NCBI GenBank assembly: GCA_014381985.1
Contig: JACNKP010000058.1
Coordinates: forward strand, 1 to 64,000
Reading direction: 5' to 3'
Length of the DNA stretch: 64,000 nt
DNA from: SAR92 clade bacterium
GTDB taxonomy: Bacteria > Pseudomonadota > Gammaproteobacteria > Pseudomonadales > Porticoccaceae
The notes under the pieces were generated by a model. The model did no database searches, was not told where the DNA came from, and saw only the letters and a program-made list of their open reading frames with translations. Shown piece by piece: positions 10,401 through 18,672 of this stretch (its first letter is position 1; each line of letters begins with the position of its first letter). The position numbers and the translations under genes were made by a program.

Positions 10401-10763
10401 GGCGCCATCTCTGTCACTGATATAAGCGATAGTTTTACCGTCGGGGCTATAGGTTGGCTGCATGTTCCAATCAAACCCCTGTACCAGAGGTGTCGCTTCA
10501 CCCCCAACAATAGACATCGTGTAAATATCACCGAGCATATCAAAAACCATAGCCTGCCCATCTTCACTGACACTGAGGTTTGACCAGGTACTTTCAGTGG
10601 TATCAATCGTAATGGTTTGCATATCACCCTGGGGTTGCATGACGTCCCACTCGTTGTCGTCTTCCTCTTCGGCAATATCAGAGGAATATACAGGCGTTAA
10701 AACAAGGCAAAACAAAAGGTAGATTGTTAAAATACAGGGCTTTTTCTTGAGAAGAGTAATCAT
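7437..10763 (-). CDS. Secreted TolB-like propeller / amidohydrolase fusion protein
   Basis: This is a 1108-residue exported protein. A signal peptide (about residues 1-28, hydrophobic core ILTIYLLFCLVLTPVYSS) is followed by an acidic linker. A long region of PD40/TolB-type beta-propeller repeats follows, for example YSPDGKTIAYISD, WSPDGDYIAVT, FSPDGQYLYYTD and SPKGNNIVFR, to about residue 640. The last 420 residues are an amidohydrolase of the imidazolonepropionase-like group. Its metal-binding HxH lies in GLIDGHAHG near residue 736, with later histidines in GHTTLEHSL and IGAHGQREG, and the end reads VGKLADIVIMDG. The fusion is known among marine Gammaproteobacteria, but I know of no substrate for it. 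Peptide or cyclic-amide hydrolysis in the periplasm is an inference. It stands alone, convergent with gltA. Confidence 0.88.
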   Translation of the reverse strand: MITLLKKKPCILTIYLLFCLVLTPVYSSDIAEEEDDNEWDVMQPQGDMQTITIDTTESTWSNLSVSEDGQAMVFDMLGDIYTMSIVGGEATPLVQGFDWNMQPTYSPDGKTIAYISDRDGASNLWVMDANGGNPHQISKEETALIHTPTWSPDGDYIAVTKGFMSSRSIPAGEIWMYHRSGGDGVMVTERAYGPHTQKNMTDPAFSPDGQYLYYTDDMTSGRIWEYGKNSTTELFNIMRHDLETGESSSYIGGAGGAIVPTPSPDGKYMAYLKREDTKTVLYIKDLKSGVDRRLSTEMERDHQETFGSEGNFAYFDWTPDSQHIIYWTAGKFHRLNIDSLDVSLIPMHIKTEKQVQKSPRYLVDVAPDTFDVKMIRWASMSPTNGSVVYQALGKLYLRDVKSGRVKRLTRQNDHDEFYPSFSRDGKSIVYTTWSDKDLGSVRVVSASGGIGSTVTTEPGIYVEPKFSPKGNNIVFRRLTGGYLLSPEWSLEPGIYLADRKAKTMEKVTEDGFNAHFAADEDRLYFTSYAPESKYTELELYSVDLKGRDERTLLKGDKVTEYQLSPDGKWIGYTHQNNAFVAPFLSTGLQQELDIEDSGLPVAQVSKRAGEYLSWSAGSDRLSWSHGATVFSRELNQAFSFLAGAPDELPEPVSEGLNLGFSQIADKPSSTIALVGGQVVTMRDADNAQEVISNGVVVVQDNRIVAVGKVGEVSIPADAQIIDVSGKTLTPGLIDGHAHGSQATEEIIPQQNWKNLSSLAFGVTTIHDPSNDSSEIFAASEMQRSGQILGPRIFSTGTIVYGANSPTAHAKIDSYEDAFFHLQRLKDMGAVSVKSYNQPRREQRQQVLKAARDLELMVVPEGGGKLYQNMSMIADGHTTLEHSLNIATGYSDLTQFWSQTEMAYNPTLVVAYGGLEGEKYWYDRTNVWENTRLTRYVPRYIVEPRSIRRATAPDDHYNHIKVAAYAKTLRDAGVRVLIGAHGQREGLAAHWEMWMLNQGGFTPWEALRAATHDPSVALGMRDDLGSIEVGKLADIVIMDGEVLNNIRRSEMITHTMINGRLYDVSNMSEIGSGNSTIEPLFFERLEINAMPAATAKAIAEKSARHHWVH

Positions 10764-10897
10764 TATTTTTATGCCTCTACTAAATCGGAGAGCTAAGGTA
10801 AAATCGAAATTTACATCTAGTTCATACTATCCCATAGCGCGGATGAGTGGGAGTGCTTTCTAACAATAGATAAAAGATTCAGGTAAGGATATTTCGT

Positions 10898-11512
10898 CTA
10901 ATATACTGGGCCAGAATGGAATCTGAACTCGGTATCGGGCTGCTCAACGAGCTGCTTCTCCACTTCAGCAAACATTGCAATCCGATCATCCAATGACTCG
11001 TCCTTTGACGCTTTTTTAGCGAGGCCAAGATAATCTTGATAATGTCGCCCTTCGGACTTAAGCAAAGAGGTATAGAATTGTTCTAGTTCAGAATCCAAAT
11101 AGGGCGCAAGTCGCGCAAAACGCTCACAAGACCGCGCCTCGATAAAGGCACCTATAATCAACACATCGATTAGCTTCCCTGGATCATCAGTCCTAGCCAA
11201 GTCTCTCAAACTAGCAGCATAGCGCGACGCCGACACATGCTGATAGGCGATATTTCGGCGCTTCATAATACCGATCACTTGCTCAAAATGACGCATCTCC
11301 TCACGCGCCAGCTTTGACATTTTATTCATCAGCTCAAAGTTATCAATATATCGGTAGATCAAATTAAGCGCAGTACTCGCCGCTTTTTTTTCACAATTAG
11401 CGTGGTCGATTAACATCAAGTGAGGATTATCTAGCGCATTTTCAAGCCATTTGTCAGGCGTTTGGCAGAGTAAGAATTCTTGAATTTCTTCCAGCGGAGT
11501 GGTCATAGTCAA
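10898..11512 (-). CDS. miaE: tRNA-(ms2io6A)-hydroxylase
   Basis: MiaE is a non-haem di-iron monooxygenase that hydroxylates the isopentenyl group of ms2i6A37 in tRNAs reading UNN codons. The 204-residue length fits. Ferritin-like helices carry the di-iron ligands: ALNLIYRY region, LAREEMRHFEQV (ExxH), AFIEARSCERF, and SEGRHYQDYLGLA. The partner genes miaA and miaB are not in the window. It is separated from both neighbours by more than 100 bp and is probably its own transcription unit. Confidence 0.92.
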   Translation of the reverse strand: MTMTTPLEEIQEFLLCQTPDKWLENALDNPHLMLIDHANCEKKAASTALNLIYRYIDNFELMNKMSKLAREEMRHFEQVIGIMKRRNIAYQHVSASRYAASLRDLARTDDPGKLIDVLIIGAFIEARSCERFARLAPYLDSELEQFYTSLLKSEGRHYQDYLGLAKKASKDESLDDRIAMFAEVEKQLVEQPDTEFRFHSGPVY

Positions 11513-11860
11513 TTCTATTGGTCAGTCTCATTGGGCGCTATTAGAAAACACGCGGGATGCTTGTCATTATTTTACAATGATACGAGTATATAAGGATAAT
11601 AGTCTGCACATTAATACCCATTATAAATCTGCCTAATAAACCCTAGAAGATTAGATTTTTTACTGGAACCTGCTAATTTAGCCGCTAACAGCCGAGTTTC
11701 ACTTAGTTTGATCACGTCAAAAAGCCCTGTTACTTGCTCTTCGTTAAGCTATCCCAATCTGTAATTAAACTACAAATTATTATATAATACCCGGCCAGAG
11801 TGGCGAGCTCTTACCAATCGTCACCCAAAATAATCAATAAATTATAAGGAGTGGCAATTC
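11513..11860. other. Divergent intergenic region miaE / acnB
   Basis: This 348-bp AT-rich stretch has no supportable ORF. It must hold the miaE promoter on the minus strand and the acnB promoter on the plus strand. Only the acnB -10 element stands out, listed separately. Confidence 0.6.
11783..11788 (+). promoter_or_regulatory. Candidate -10 element for acnB
   Basis: A perfect TATAAT lies about 75 bases before the acnB start. The -35 region at the right spacing (around 11759-11765) is poor, which suggests an activator or a weak basal promoter. Confidence 0.4.
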
Positions 11861-14476
11861 GTGCTTGAAGCATATCGTGCCCACGTTGAAGAACGCCAGT
11901 TACAAGGAATTCCACCAAAGCCTCTCGGCCCTGAATGGACCGCTGGACTAGTTGATCTATTAAAGAACCCACCCAAGGGTGAAGAGAAGTTCTTACTCGA
12001 TCTAATTGCCAACCGCGTACCACCAGGGGTTGATGAAGCCGCCTATGTTAAAGCCGGATTTTTGAGTGCCATTGTTAATGGTGATGTCAGTTCTCCTCTG
12101 ATCGATCGTTCCGCAGCTGTTACCTTGCTTGGGAATATGCACGGCGGCTATAACGTAGCCACCCTGGTGAGTCTGCTCGATGATGCTGAGCTTTCAAGTC
12201 AAGCAGCTAAAGAGCTAAAGAACACGCTCTTGGTGTTTGACGCATTTCATGATGTGGCTGAAATGGCCGACTCTGGCAACACAGACGCTAAAGCTGTCAT
12301 GCAGTCTTGGGCTGATGCCGAGTGGTTTACCTCGAACGATGCGGTCCCTCACAGCATTAAAGTAGCAATATTTAAAGCTACTGGTGAAATTAATACCGAT
12401 GACCTCTCTCCGGCACAGGATGCTTGGTCACGACCGGACATCCCCTTGCATGCCCGCGCCATGTTTAAAATGACCCGCGAAGGCATGCACCCAGAAGAGC
12501 ACGGTGTAGTTGGCCCCATGACCCAAATCGACGAACTTAAAGCCCGCGGTCTGCCCGTTGCATTTATAGGCGATGTTGTTGGCACAGGTTCATCGCGTAA
12601 ATCAGCCACCAACTCGGTACTATGGTTCTTTGGTGATGACATGCCCGGCGTACCCAACAAGCGCTCAGGCGGCATTTGTTTTGGTAGCAAAGTAGCTCCA
12701 ATTTTCTTCAACACTATGGAAGATGCTGGCGCCTTAGTCTTTGAAGCACCCGTAGATAATATCAACAATGGTGATGTTGTTGAGATCTTCCCCTATGAAG
12801 GAAAAATTCTTAATGAAGCCGGTGAAGTAGTTTCTGAATTTCAACATAAATCAGAAGTGATTCTCGATGAAGTGCAAGCTGATGGACGTATCAACTTGAT
12901 TATTGGCCGTGGCTTAACTCAACGTGCTCGCGAGCACATGGGTCTGCCTCCTTCGGATGTATTTCGTCACCCAGCAGCACCTATAGAATCTGATGCTGGT
13001 TTTACATTGGCTCAAAAAATGGTCGGCAAAGCTTGCGGCACAGACGGGATACGACCCGGCACTTATTGTGAACCCAAAATGACCACAGTGGGTTCACAGG
13101 ACACTACTGGCCCCATGACCCGCGATGAGCTAAAAGACTTAGCGTGCCTTGGTTTCTCAACTGATTTAGTCATGCAGTCTTTTTGCCACACAGCCGCTTA
13201 CCCCAAGCCTGTCGATATCGACACTCAGCACAATCTTCCTGACTTTATTATGAATCGCGGTGGTGTTTCATTGCGGCCCGGTGACGGTATCATTCACAGC
13301 TGGCTGAACCGTATGCTTTTGCCCGACACAGTGGGTACAGGTGGTGACTCCCATACAAGATTCCCCATGGGTATTTCATTTCCCGGCGGCTCTGGCTTGG
13401 TTGCCTTTGCGGCTGCCACAGGCGTAATGCCATTGGATATGCCAGAGTCAGTGTTAGTGCGCTTTAAAGGCAAGATGCAGCCAGGTATTACCTTGCGTGA
13501 TCTTGTGCATGCCATCCCCTACTACGGTATTAAAGAAGGTTTGTTGACCGTAGAGAAGAAAGGTAAAAAGAACTTCTTTAGCGGACGTATCTTAGAAATT
13601 GAAGGTGAAGGCATCCAGAGCCTTACCGTAGAGCAAGCCTTTGAGCTTTCGGACGCGTCAGCAGAGCGTTCAGCGGCAGGTTGCACCATTAAGTTAAGCG
13701 AAAGTTCTGTTGCCGAATACCTGCGTTCAAATGCAACACTTCTGCGCTGGATGATTGCTGAAGGCTACGGTGACGTGCGCACGCTAGAACGTCGTGTACG
13801 CAAAATGGAAGAATGGCTAGCAGAGCCTTCGCTAATGGAAGCTGATGCCGACGCAGAATATGCCGCGGTTATCGAGATTGATTTGGCCGATATTAAAGAA
13901 CCCATTGTCTGTTGTCCAAACGACCCCGATGATGCCAAACTGCTTTCAGATGTTGCCGGAGATAATGTTGACGAAATTTTTATTGGTTCATGTATGACCA
14001 ATATCGGTCACTTCCGTGCGGCAGGAAAACTGCTAGATGAAGCCGGTTCTGTAGACTCTAGGTTTTGGATTTGCCCGCCAACACGAATGGATGCTCATAC
14101 GCTAATGGAAGAAGGCTATTACAACATCTACGGTAAAGTCGGTGCGCGTACTGAAATGCCAGGCTGCTCCCTCTGCATGGGAAACCAAGCACGAGTGCTC
14201 GCCGGTGCCACGGTGCTGTCAACCTCAACTCGCAACTTCCCCAACCGCTTAGGCGATGGCGCCAACGTCTATTTGACCTCAGCCGAACTTGCGACAGTGG
14301 GCGGTATTTTGGGTCGACTACCCACCGTTTCTGAGTATATGGAGTACGCTACTAAAATAGACTCCATGGCGTCGGATGTCTATCGCTACATGAACTTTGA
14401 TCAGATTGAGTCGTTCCAGAAGTCAGCTGAGAAAGGTAAGTTGATTGCTGCGCAGCAGATTGTTGATGTTACGTAA
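11861..14476 (+). CDS. acnB: Aconitate hydratase B
   Basis: AcnB interconverts citrate and isocitrate in the TCA cycle. The 871 residues match the AcnB family (HEAT-like, swivel, then catalytic domains), not AcnA. The HEAT-like N-terminus begins LEAYRAHVEERQ. The swivel domain contains GDVVGTGSSRKSATNSV. The [4Fe-4S] ligands are in TDLVMQSFCHTAAYP, FIGSCMTNIGHFRAAG and GCSLCMGNQARV. The start is GTG at 11861 with AAGGAG at 11846-11851, nine bases upstream. It ends at a strong terminator shared with the convergent gal genes. Confidence 0.98.
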   Translation: MLEAYRAHVEERQLQGIPPKPLGPEWTAGLVDLLKNPPKGEEKFLLDLIANRVPPGVDEAAYVKAGFLSAIVNGDVSSPLIDRSAAVTLLGNMHGGYNVATLVSLLDDAELSSQAAKELKNTLLVFDAFHDVAEMADSGNTDAKAVMQSWADAEWFTSNDAVPHSIKVAIFKATGEINTDDLSPAQDAWSRPDIPLHARAMFKMTREGMHPEEHGVVGPMTQIDELKARGLPVAFIGDVVGTGSSRKSATNSVLWFFGDDMPGVPNKRSGGICFGSKVAPIFFNTMEDAGALVFEAPVDNINNGDVVEIFPYEGKILNEAGEVVSEFQHKSEVILDEVQADGRINLIIGRGLTQRAREHMGLPPSDVFRHPAAPIESDAGFTLAQKMVGKACGTDGIRPGTYCEPKMTTVGSQDTTGPMTRDELKDLACLGFSTDLVMQSFCHTAAYPKPVDIDTQHNLPDFIMNRGGVSLRPGDGIIHSWLNRMLLPDTVGTGGDSHTRFPMGISFPGGSGLVAFAAATGVMPLDMPESVLVRFKGKMQPGITLRDLVHAIPYYGIKEGLLTVEKKGKKNFFSGRILEIEGEGIQSLTVEQAFELSDASAERSAAGCTIKLSESSVAEYLRSNATLLRWMIAEGYGDVRTLERRVRKMEEWLAEPSLMEADADAEYAAVIEIDLADIKEPIVCCPNDPDDAKLLSDVAGDNVDEIFIGSCMTNIGHFRAAGKLLDEAGSVDSRFWICPPTRMDAHTLMEEGYYNIYGKVGARTEMPGCSLCMGNQARVLAGATVLSTSTRNFPNRLGDGANVYLTSAELATVGGILGRLPTVSEYMEYATKIDSMASDVYRYMNFDQIESFQKSAEKGKLIAAQQIVDVT

Positions 14477-14497
14477 GTAGCACTTTAATGCTGCTAT

Positions 14498-14523
14498 AAA
14501 AACCCCGCTTATGCGGGGTTTTT
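14498..14523 (+). terminator. Bidirectional terminator between acnB and galM
   Basis: An 11-bp perfect stem (14498-14508 with 14513-14523) contains five GC pairs, has a four-base TTAT loop, and carries A and T runs on both sides. It can end both acnB (plus) and the nfuA-galTKM transcript (minus). Confidence 0.92.
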
Positions 14524-14531
14524 ATTGTCGG

Positions 14532-15590
14532 TTAATAATCGAATTGATAGCTAGTGGTAGAGCAATACTCGTCTTCTGGCTTCAGGATGCAGCCGGGTAA
14601 CCATTCGGGATGATTGGGGGAGTCCGGTAAAAACTGTGTTTCCAGGGCCAGCCCTGCACTCTTACCATAGTAATCTCCACTGCGGTTTGGCGGGCCCTGT
14701 AGCCAAATGCCAGTGTAAAGTTGCAACGCTGGCTTATCGGTAAATACCCTTAGGGTTATTAAACCGTCGGGGGATACAACCGTTGCAGCTGGCTCTAGGT
14801 CTGGGTCGGCATCTTTACTGAGTAAATATGATTGATCAAAACCAACCATCAGATCATGGGGATTGGCCTTGTTCCACCATTGAAGCTGGTCGCCTAAGGT
14901 TGTCTTGACTCTAAAATCAAATGGGCTACCTGCAACGTCAGTTAGTTGTGTATTTGGGATGCCGAACTTATTAGTGGGCAGATAGGCTTCGCTGGCGATT
15001 GTTAAACGGTGGGATAGGCAGTCATTGCCAGACTCTGCACCCAATAAATTAAAATACGCGTGATTGGTGAGATTGAGTACGGTTGGGCGGTCTGTGCTGC
15101 CACTATAGTTAATTTCGATACGGTTGTTGTCGGTTAGGCTGTAACGAACACCAACAGAGACTGTACCGGGGAAACCTTGATCACCGTCGATGGACGTTAA
15201 GTTAAACAGCACACTGGTTAGAGTCTGCTCGGTAATTTGCCAGCGGCGCTTATCAAAGCCCTGACTGCCACCATGCAATGTGCTGCCGTTTTGATTGGTG
15301 TCCAGCTGGTAGGACTCACTGCCAATTTTTAATTTTCCGCCGTTAATTCTATTAGCGTAGCGGCCAATGGTTGAGCCTAGGTAAGCAGTCTGGCTTTCAA
15401 AGTCCGCCAAGCTGTTTACACCCAGAAGTACCTCTCTTCCCTCTCCTTTGACGGGAACTATACAGCTCAGCCAGGTCGCCCCTATATCCATCAAGGTAAC
15501 GCGCAGGCCTTGTTTGTTTTCGAGTATAACCAGCTTTGCAGACAGCCCATCACTGTAGGGTTTGTCGGTCATTAGTGGGTGCTGTGTCAT
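14532..15590 (-). CDS. galM: Aldose 1-epimerase (galactose mutarotase)
   Basis: GalM interconverts the anomers of galactose so that alpha-D-galactose reaches galactokinase. The 352 residues show the family landmarks: [11 protein letters not shown] near residue 75, the catalytic His in [16 protein letters not shown], and the catalytic Glu region [14 protein letters not shown] near the C-terminus. It overlaps galK by four bases (ATGA at 15587-15590), so it is translationally coupled and the last gene of the operon. Confidence 0.95.
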   Translation of the reverse strand: MTQHPLMTDKPYSDGLSAKLVILENKQGLRVTLMDIGATWLSCIVPVKGEGREVLLGVNSLADFESQTAYLGSTIGRYANRINGGKLKIGSESYQLDTNQNGSTLHGGSQGFDKRRWQITEQTLTSVLFNLTSIDGDQGFPGTVSVGVRYSLTDNNRIEINYSGSTDRPTVLNLTNHAYFNLLGAESGNDCLSHRLTIASEAYLPTNKFGIPNTQLTDVAGSPFDFRVKTTLGDQLQWWNKANPHDLMVGFDQSYLLSKDADPDLEPAATVVSPDGLITLRVFTDKPALQLYTGIWLQGPPNRSGDYYGKSAGLALETQFLPDSPNHPEWLPGCILKPEDEYCSTTSYQFDY

Positions 15591-16795
15591 AGACTTACTG
15601 GTGCTGGTATGACTTGAATTAGGCCGGCTCCACCGCTGGCCTGACAGACGTAAATTGAGGCTTCAAGCCCCGTCTGCTGCTGGTAATGTGCTTCCACGGC
15701 GCCTTTTAAAGCATCCACTAAATCAGCTGGAATCAAACTGACTACACAACCGCCAAAACCACCACCCGTCATACGCACGCCACCACGGTCTCCTATTGCC
15801 GATTTAATGATTTCAACCAAAGCATCAATCTCAGGCACGGTGATCTCAAAGTCATAGCGCATAGAATGATGTGATTCTGCCATTAGCTGGCCCATTTTCA
15901 CCAAGTCGCTTTGGCCGAGTAATTCGGCTGCCAGTTGAGTTCTCTGGTTCTCGGTGATTACATGACGGGCACGTTTTGCCACCACAGGATCTAACTCAGC
16001 AGACCTGGATTCAAACATGTCTAAAGTCACATCGCGTAACGCTGGTACTTTAAAAAAAGCAGCTGATTGCTCGCACTGAAAACGTCGGGCGTTATATTCA
16101 CTGTCCACTAAACCGCGCTGTTTATTGCTATTTACAATCACTACTGCGGTGTTTCTCGGCAGAGCCACAGACTGTGCCTCGAGACTGCGACAGTCGAGCA
16201 TTAGGGCACTGCCCTGCTCTCCTTTTACCGAGATCATCTGATCCATAATGCCGCAATTACAGCCAACAAAATCGTTCTCTGCCTGCTGTGCATTAAGGGC
16301 AATATCCACGCCATCAATCTCTAAATGATAAAGCTCTTTGAAGGTTTGGCCTACAGCCACTTCTAGGGCAGCTGACGAGCTTAGCCCTGCGCCTTGGGGG
16401 ATATTACCGCCAACCACTAAGTCTGCGCCAGCGAAAGAGCAGCCACGACTTAATAAGCCGACTACCACACCTCGAATATAATTGGGCCACATGCGATCAT
16501 GCTGAAAGGCTATCTCTTGGCTTAGGTCGAACTGATCTATTTGATTATCGTAATCGACGGCGATCACCCGAATTAAATTGTCCTTGCGGGCAGTCGCGGC
16601 GACTATGGTTTGATAATTAATCGCGCAAGGCAAGACAAAACCATCGTTGTAATCTGTGTGTTCCCCGATCAAATTAACACGACCGGGGGCCTGTACGAGA
16701 TGCGTTGGAGCATGGCCGTAGCTACTGGCGAATGTTTGCTGAACTCGTTCGATTAGAGCCGTATCGATCAGTGATTGGTTTACCTTGTTTGTCAT
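15587..16795 (-). CDS. galK: Galactokinase
   Basis: GalK phosphorylates alpha-D-galactose to galactose-1-phosphate. GHMP-kinase features are clear: the galactokinase signature [15 protein letters not shown] near the N-terminus, the ATP loop [16 protein letters not shown], the catalytic Asp in [10 protein letters not shown], and the third motif [14 protein letters not shown] chose the ATG at 16795 (MTNKVNQS) because GAGGGG sits just upstream. The frame is open to 16816, but the extra residues look non-conserved. That gives 402 residues. It lies between galT and galM and overlaps galM. Confidence 0.96.
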   Translation of the reverse strand: MTNKVNQSLIDTALIERVQQTFASSYGHAPTHLVQAPGRVNLIGEHTDYNDGFVLPCAINYQTIVAATARKDNLIRVIAVDYDNQIDQFDLSQEIAFQHDRMWPNYIRGVVVGLLSRGCSFAGADLVVGGNIPQGAGLSSSAALEVAVGQTFKELYHLEIDGVDIALNAQQAENDFVGCNCGIMDQMISVKGEQGSALMLDCRSLEAQSVALPRNTAVVIVNSNKQRGLVDSEYNARRFQCEQSAAFFKVPALRDVTLDMFESRSAELDPVVAKRARHVITENQRTQLAAELLGQSDLVKMGQLMAESHHSMRYDFEITVPEIDALVEIIKSAIGDRGGVRMTGGGFGGCVVSLIPADLVDALKGAVEAHYQQQTGLEASIYVCQASGGAGLIQVIPAPVSL

Positions 16796-16823
16796 TTTCC
16801 CCTCAGGCTGACCCACACAGTTT

Positions 16824-17873
16824 TTATTCTTTGTAATGAATATCGCTAACGCCGCGCAGTTTCTCCGCGGCCTGTTCAGCGGTTAAATCCCGCTGACTCT
16901 CCGCTAGCATTTCATAACCGACCATAAATTTACGCACGGAGGCTGACCTTAGCAGGGGCGGGTAAAACAATGCATGTAGTTGCCAGTGATCGATCTGCTC
17001 ACCCTCGGCGAAGAACGGCGCATAGTGCCAACCCATCGAATAAGGAAAAGAGCATTGAAAGAGGTTGTCGTAACGACTGGTGAGTTTTTTCATTGCAATC
17101 GCTAGATCATCCAGCTGCTGACTATTGAGATCGGACATTCTGCGCGCGGCCACCTTGGGCAAAAGCATCGTTTCAAATGGCCACGCAGCCCAGTAGGGAA
17201 CCACGGCTAGCCAATGCTCGGTCTCTACGACTATGCGCTGCCCATCTTTGAGTTCGGCATCAATATAGTCCACTAGAAGATTGGACCCGTTTTCCTCAAA
17301 ATACGCTTTTAGATGCTGGTCTTTACGAGTAATTTCATTGGGTAAAAAACTATTGGCCCATACCTGACCATGCGGATGGGGCTGTGAACAACCCATAGTT
17401 TCACCCTTATTTTCAAACACTTGCACCCACAAATAGTCTTTTCCTAACTCTTCAATCTGCTCATTCCAGGTATCAACTAGTGCGCGAATCGCGGCCACTG
17501 GCAATTCTGGAAGGGTTTTACTGTGATCAGGTGAAAAGCAGATAACGCGACTTAAACCTCGTGCACTAGCGGCCTTAAATAGACGATTCTCGGCCTCAGG
17601 AACCTCCGGAGCATCTGCTGTAAGTGCGGCAAAATCATTAGCAAACACATAGGTAGACAGGTAATTTGAATTCAGGTCACCTGATATGCGCTCATTATTT
17701 GGGCATAGTAGGCAGTTTTCATCATAGGCTGGTAGCTGTTGCTCTAGCACCGGTTCGGCCTGGCCACTCCAAGGGCGCTTGCTTCTGTGCGGTGAGACCA
17801 TCACCCACTGTCCTGTCAGCGGATTAAACCGACGATGTGGGTGGTTTGCAGGATCAAATATGGCCTTGGGCAT
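16824..17873 (-). CDS. galT: Galactose-1-phosphate uridylyltransferase
   Basis: GalT swaps UMP between UDP-glucose and galactose-1-phosphate in the Leloir pathway. The HIT-like active-site motif [10 protein letters not shown] is present (HPH at residues 166-168). Zinc-site residues are in [12 protein letters not shown] and later in HYAPFF. The frame opens at 17912, but the ATG at 17873 (MPKAIFDP) has AAGAG a few bases upstream and a family-like N-terminus. That start gives 349 residues, close to E. coli GalT (348). It follows nfuA by about 45 bp and precedes galK. galE is not in the window. Confidence 0.96.
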   Translation of the reverse strand: MPKAIFDPANHPHRRFNPLTGQWVMVSPHRSKRPWSGQAEPVLEQQLPAYDENCLLCPNNERISGDLNSNYLSTYVFANDFAALTADAPEVPEAENRLFKAASARGLSRVICFSPDHSKTLPELPVAAIRALVDTWNEQIEELGKDYLWVQVFENKGETMGCSQPHPHGQVWANSFLPNEITRKDQHLKAYFEENGSNLLVDYIDAELKDGQRIVVETEHWLAVVPYWAAWPFETMLLPKVAARRMSDLNSQQLDDLAIAMKKLTSRYDNLFQCSFPYSMGWHYAPFFAEGEQIDHWQLHALFYPPLLRSASVRKFMVGYEMLAESQRDLTAEQAAEKLRGVSDIHYKE

Positions 17874-17918
17874 AGACGGCTCTTGTGATATGTAGTGGCC
17901 TTCGCGCCCCACTATTCA

Positions 17919-18500
17919 TTACATATAGGCGTTACTTGTATCTGTATGATCAGTCACGTCGCGCACGCCTTTGAGTTCTGGGATCTTCTCCATGAGCGTT
18001 TTCTCAACACCCTCTTTCAAGGTTAAATCAACCGCAGAACAGCCCTGACAGCCTCCGCCAAACTCCAACACCGCAAAGCCATCAGACATTTCTGACAAAG
18101 AGACCACCCCACCATGTGATGCCAAGCTCGGATTGATTTCGTTATAAAGCAAATAATTAACCTTATCTTCTACCGGACTATCGTCATTTATGTTGGGTAA
18201 CCTAGAATTGGGCGCGCGAATAGTAAGCTGCCCACCAAATTTATCTTCAGCAAAATCGACCTTAGCGTCATCTAAAAATGGAATACTGCGCTGCTCGTAG
18301 TAGCCATTAAACTTTCCGTACTCGACAACTAAGTCTTCTTCGTTGTGCTCTCCAGGACGACTATAAGCAATACAAGTCTCAGCTTTTGGGGTGCCCGGAT
18401 CTGACACAAACATACGGATGCCAATACCTTCGCAGTTCTGCTTCTCAAGCAGGCCCGCTAAATAGTCTTGAGCTGATTCAGTAATATTGACGTTTAACAT
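17919..18500 (-). CDS. nfuA: Fe/S biogenesis protein NfuA
   Basis: NfuA receives and delivers [4Fe-4S] clusters to apo-proteins, including aconitase and other targets under stress. The 193 residues show a degenerate A-type carrier domain ([17 protein letters not shown] onward) and a C-terminal Nfu domain. The cluster cysteines are Cys151 and Cys154 in [13 protein letters not shown]. It is the first gene of a tight minus-strand run nfuA-galT-galK-galM, with no terminator visible before galT. It is divergent from metH. Confidence 0.95.
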   Translation of the reverse strand: MLNVNITESAQDYLAGLLEKQNCEGIGIRMFVSDPGTPKAETCIAYSRPGEHNEEDLVVEYGKFNGYYEQRSIPFLDDAKVDFAEDKFGGQLTIRAPNSRLPNINDDSPVEDKVNYLLYNEINPSLASHGGVVSLSEMSDGFAVLEFGGGCQGCSAVDLTLKEGVEKTLMEKIPELKGVRDVTDHTDTSNAYM

Positions 18501-18624
18501 GCTTCTATCCTAACTCCATTGAACGCGATTATTTCCGTATTTTACGCTATAGATGAGCTTAGACATACCCCCAAGTAGCAATTACAGGTCGCATTGTCAA
18601 TAATAGATGGTATGATGCGCATCC

Positions 18625-18640
18625 ATCGAAATATTTCGAT
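18625..18640. promoter_or_regulatory. 16-bp perfect palindrome upstream of metH (candidate operator)
   Basis: ATCGAAATATTTCGAT is a perfect 16-base palindrome 32 bp before the metH start. It lies just downstream of a TATGAT (18611-18616) that could be a -10 element. That is where a repressor of metH would bind. The protein is unknown; SahR-type ArsR regulators of methionine-cycle genes are one candidate by analogy only. Confidence 0.4.
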
Positions 18641-18672
18641 AAAGCAGCAAAATAAAGGTATAGCCGCGTATT

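Noticed and set aside
17873-17912. Extended N-terminus of galT (13 extra residues)
   Set aside because: The extension has no family match, and the inner ATG at 17873 has a ribosome binding site and gives the standard length.
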